A DNA stretch of 64,000 nt from Chitinophaga rupis. GTDB taxonomy: Bacteria > Bacteroidota > Bacteroidia > Chitinophagales > Chitinophagaceae. Under the pieces are notes generated by a model. The model did no database searches and had not been told where the DNA came from. It worked only from the letters and a program-made list of their open reading frames with translations. The stretch's first letter is position 1. Each line of letters begins with the position of its first letter. Shown here piece by piece: positions 62,884 to 64,000 of this stretch. The translations under genes and the position numbers were made by a program. The stretch lies in NCBI RefSeq assembly GCF_900109685.1, contig NZ_FOBB01000001.1, forward strand, positions 806,001-870,000. Direction: 5' to 3'.

Positions 62884-62906
62884 TTAAACAGGCCGCCCTG
62901 TTTAAT
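62883..62906 (+). terminator. Hairpin at the stop of the NlpE-like gene
   Basis: A 10-bp perfect stem (ATTAAACAGG at 62883-62892 with CCTGTTTAAT at 62897-62906, loop CCGC) begins in the stop codon; a CTTTTATT stretch follows after five bases. Moderate terminator. Confidence 0.55.
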
Positions 62907-63055
62907 GGCCCTTTTATTCGGGTGCAACTGGTATGCTTCCCTCCTAAAAAGGCCCCGTAATTGCTGCGCAACCCTAGTGCAACTCCTCCCCCCTACATAA
63001 AACCCTACATGCATATATAACGGTTTTACCACATAGGTTGAGCAGCGTCAACAAA

Positions 63056-63130
63056 TTCGTAATTATTCATATCCATAATTGTTTTCAATGGCATTCATTT
63101 GCTTCGCATTCGTAATTGACAATTCGTAAT
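63056..63130. repeat. AATTCGTAATT repeats upstream of purN
   Basis: ATTCGTAATT occurs at 63056-63065, 63109-63117 and 63121-63131 in the same orientation, the unit also found as inverted repeats at 22.7 and 28.5 kb. The last copy is immediately upstream of the purN -7 element. Confidence 0.5.
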
Positions 63131-63132
63131 TC

Positions 63133-63140
63133 TATCTTTG
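63133..63140 (+). promoter_or_regulatory. -7 element of purN
   Basis: TATCTTTG matches TAnnTTTG exactly. It ends 24 bp before the TTG start codon at 63165, giving a short leader. No -33 TTTG at the expected distance. Confidence 0.45.
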
Positions 63141-63164
63141 CGCTGGTTAAAAACTACAACCGTT

Positions 63165-63746
63165 TTGAAAAATATTGCCATTTTTGCTTCAGGTGCCGGC
63201 AGCAATGCCCAAAAGATCATAGACCATTTTTCAGATTCAACAATTGCCAGGGTTACCCTGATCCTGTGTAACAAACCGGACGCCGGAATTTTCCGGATAG
63301 CAGAGAAGGAGAACATACCGGCCATACTGATTGAAAAAGATCCTTTTTTCCGTGGAGATGATTATGTACAACTGTTACAGCGGGAGCAGATAGACCTGGT
63401 GGTGCTGGCAGGCTTTTTATGGAAAGTACCCGCCAACCTGGTGCAGGCATTTGCCAACCGTATTATTAATATTCACCCGGCCCTGCTGCCAAAGTATGGC
63501 GGTAAAGGTATGTACGGACATTTTGTGCATGAGGCCGTGATCAACGCCGGCGATGCAGAAAGCGGCATCACCATTCATTATGTAAATGAAAAGTACGATG
63601 ACGGCGCCACCATTTTACAGGAGCGCTGCACCATTGTACCGGGCGATACGCCGGAGACACTGGCCAAAAAAGTACAGGTGCTGGAACATACCTGGTACCC
63701 GGTTATTGTGGAACGATTATTGACCAACGAAGCAGTTAGCCATTAG
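63165..63746 (+). CDS. purN: Phosphoribosylglycinamide formyltransferase
   Basis: PurN (GART) transfers a formyl group from 10-formyl-THF to GAR in purine synthesis. The 193-residue protein needs a TTG start at 63165 (KNIAIFASGAGSNAQ); no ATG exists at the domain start. Signatures: SGAGSNAQKIIDHF, DLVVLAGFLWKVPANLV, NIHPALLPKYGGKGMYG with catalytic Asn/His and HYVNEKYDDGATILQ with the Asp. Length is normal. A secreted protein gene follows after about 20-50 bp. Confidence 0.93.
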   Translation: MKNIAIFASGAGSNAQKIIDHFSDSTIARVTLILCNKPDAGIFRIAEKENIPAILIEKDPFFRGDDYVQLLQREQIDLVVLAGFLWKVPANLVQAFANRIINIHPALLPKYGGKGMYGHFVHEAVINAGDAESGITIHYVNEKYDDGATILQERCTIVPGDTPETLAKKVQVLEHTWYPVIVERLLTNEAVSH

Positions 63747-63791
63747 CCTGTAGCTATAGCTATTATGCGCAAATTTCCCCAGCTGCTGTTT

Positions 63792-64000
63792 ATGAAACGT
63801 ACACTATTTGCTTTACTGCTCATCTGCTGTTATGCAGTTACCGCATGGGCACAGGATCGCAAGCCGGCCGGTACCTTCCGCAACGGCACCTACATTAAGG
63901 TAAACCCTACTACCCTCATTAATGAGCTGGATGTGTATATTGAACAGGAGCTTACTGAAAAGTTAAGCCTGGAGCTGGGTATTACCGGCATTTATACAGA
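63792..64000 (+). CDS. Secreted protein, 3' end outside window
   Basis: From the ATG at 63792 the frame encodes KRTLFALLLICCYAVTAWA, a signal peptide cleaved before QDRKPAG, then RNGTYIKVNPTTLINELDVY and EQELTEKLSLELGITGIYT up to the window edge. An in-frame ATG at 63765 is the alternative start. The visible part resembles the opening of Bacteroidota outer-membrane barrel proteins, but no family can be named. Confidence 0.6.
   Translation, partial: MKRTLFALLLICCYAVTAWAQDRKPAGTFRNGTYIKVNPTTLINELDVYIEQELTEKLSLELGITGIYT

Noticed and set aside
1..64000. Defence island, CRISPR, prophage or biosynthetic cluster
   Set aside because: All genes were checked and none belongs to such systems; the window is mainly core metabolism, envelope and respiration.

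Overview
The window looks like a chromosome segment from a gliding Bacteroidota bacterium of the Chitinophaga/Sphingobacteriia type. The sequence shows gldK-gldL-gldM, an alternative complex III (ActABCDEF) joined to a caa3-type cytochrome oxidase, a DUF4271-hemD pair, many lipoproteins and signal peptides, and no Shine-Dalgarno-like leaders. Many genes are preceded by the Bacteroidota -7 element TAnnTTTG. No tRNA, rRNA, CRISPR array, prophage or intact insertion sequence was seen.

Layout. 1-3.6 kb: gliding/type IX secretion genes gldM (cut by the left edge), gldL and gldK, read leftward. 3.9-8.1 kb: a DUF255 thioredoxin-like protein, uroporphyrinogen-III synthase and a DUF4271 membrane protein. 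8.2-9.3 kb: hemW. 9.45-9.8 kb: two gene fragments joined head to head. 9.8-18.3 kb: an SDR, an orphan XRE regulator, a DUF4136 lipoprotein, a GH172/DUF2961 protein, a GalM-like mutarotase, a LacI regulator with a perfect 18-bp palindrome in its upstream region, a deoxyhypusine-synthase-like protein, a PepSY-like secreted protein and an ACP phosphodiesterase. 18.5-23.5 kb: DUF2911, a cystathionine gamma-synthase-type enzyme, TIGR02757, DUF6263, a small conserved protein and a fatty acid hydroxylase. 23.6-32.9 kb: a GH9-deacetylase fusion, a beta-lactamase-fold hydrolase, an FAH-family hydrolase, a flavin reductase, DUF4197, a universal stress protein and lysS. 33.0-34.7 kb: a gene desert with three copies of a hairpin-plus-box repeat whose fourth copy lies at 19.1 kb. 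34.7-45.4 kb: LptC, an outer-membrane barrel, a Lon-N protein, three glycosyltransferases, MeaB, a ClC channel with CBS domains, a protoglobin, DUF2024 and a MarR regulator with a cysteine-rich tail.

45.7-61.8 kb, all leftward: one respiratory locus of about 16 kb. It runs ActA-B-C-D-E-F, then cytochrome oxidase subunits II and I, heme O synthase, two subunit-III proteins, subunit IV, an SCO copper chaperone, a DUF420 protein and a small CxxC membrane protein. Together these move electrons from menaquinol to cytochrome c and then to oxygen, with assembly factors encoded alongside. 62.1-64 kb: an NlpE-like lipoprotein, purN and the start of a secreted protein cut by the right edge.

Most of the window is ordinary core genome. 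The least explained signals are non-coding: the covarying four-copy hairpin/box repeat, several AT-rich inverted-repeat elements that abut stop codons (one with 34-bp ends), and the 18-bp palindrome. Among proteins, the GH9-deacetylase fusion, the six-heme ActA and a protoglobin whose expected heme-ligand position reads Tyr stand out.
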